32,847 nucleotides of DNA from Micrococcales bacterium. Lineage in GTDB: Bacteria > Actinomycetota > Actinomycetes > Actinomycetales > Cellulomonadaceae. The stretch lies in NCBI GenBank assembly GCA_029267995.1, contig JAJUHG010000005.1:1-32847 (forward strand), given 5' to 3'. Shown here piece by piece: positions 32,818-32,847 of this stretch (positions within the stretch are counted from its first letter, which is position 1; each line of letters starts with the position of its first letter). Both the position numbers and the translations under genes were made by a program. The notes beneath the pieces were generated by a model. The model ran no database searches. It saw only the letters and a program-made list of their open reading frames with translations, and was not told the origin of the DNA.

Positions 32818-32847
32818 CCCGGACCGCCCACCCCGCACCGCGGCGCG

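Overview
The window is very GC-rich chromosomal DNA with strongly GC3-biased codons, frequent GTG/TTG starts, an EF-G2-type paralogue of elongation factor G and many start codons preceded at 6-7 nt by a TANNNT-type -10 box. This fits an actinobacterium, probably of the Micrococcales (Cellulomonas/Sanguibacter-like). The taxon is inferred from gene content and style, not from a marker gene. No rRNA, tRNA, CRISPR array, transposase or phage gene was recognised.

Layout. 1-6303: a leftward oligopeptide/dipeptide ABC importer (lipoprotein binding protein, long permease B, permease C, fused double ATPase cut by the window edge), with a PH-domain membrane protein gene on the opposite strand inside it. 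6304-8462: a divergent regulatory region and a DEAD-box RNA helicase with a DbpA-type RNA-binding end. 8514-9924: a leftward SDR oxidoreductase and a CBS-like protein. 9990-10764: a DUF2975 membrane protein plus small XRE repressor, behind a promoter buried in a symmetric array of four ATCGAT sites. 10768-14870: a strong bidirectional terminator, a frameshifted collagen-like surface protein gene, a TIGR01777 epimerase-like gene, an MFS transporter and an intact collagen-like paralogue. 14924-17462: a GNAT acetyltransferase coupled to a disulfide reductase gene that has lost its 5' end, then DUF1801 divergent from an ArfB-like ribosome rescue factor across a symmetric site. 17499-18794: chorismate mutase, an SdpI-like membrane protein and YtoQ. 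18917-20484: a TetR-type palindrome, an MFS gene truncated at both ends and joined to the tail of a glyoxalase-fold gene, then an intact glyoxalase-fold gene. 20531-22360: a HigBA-type toxin-antitoxin module lying between the intact 3' end of ychF and a second, degenerate copy of that 3' end. 22434-25479: rmuC, a YgjV-like membrane/acetyltransferase fusion and a Gfo/Idh/MocA dehydrogenase. 25557-30484: a 1628-residue secreted nuclease/5'-nucleotidase. 30745-32817: EF-G2.

The most notable signals are: (1) HigBA placed exactly at the ychF stop codon, with a remnant of the ychF tail on its far side; (2) the four-site operator over the DUF2975/XRE promoter; (3) repeated leaderless-type starts, including a mirror-symmetric pair; (4) a cluster of damaged genes between 10.8 and 20.1 kb, each apparently explained by a small deletion; (5) a single secreted polypeptide that could take extracellular DNA to nucleoside and phosphate.
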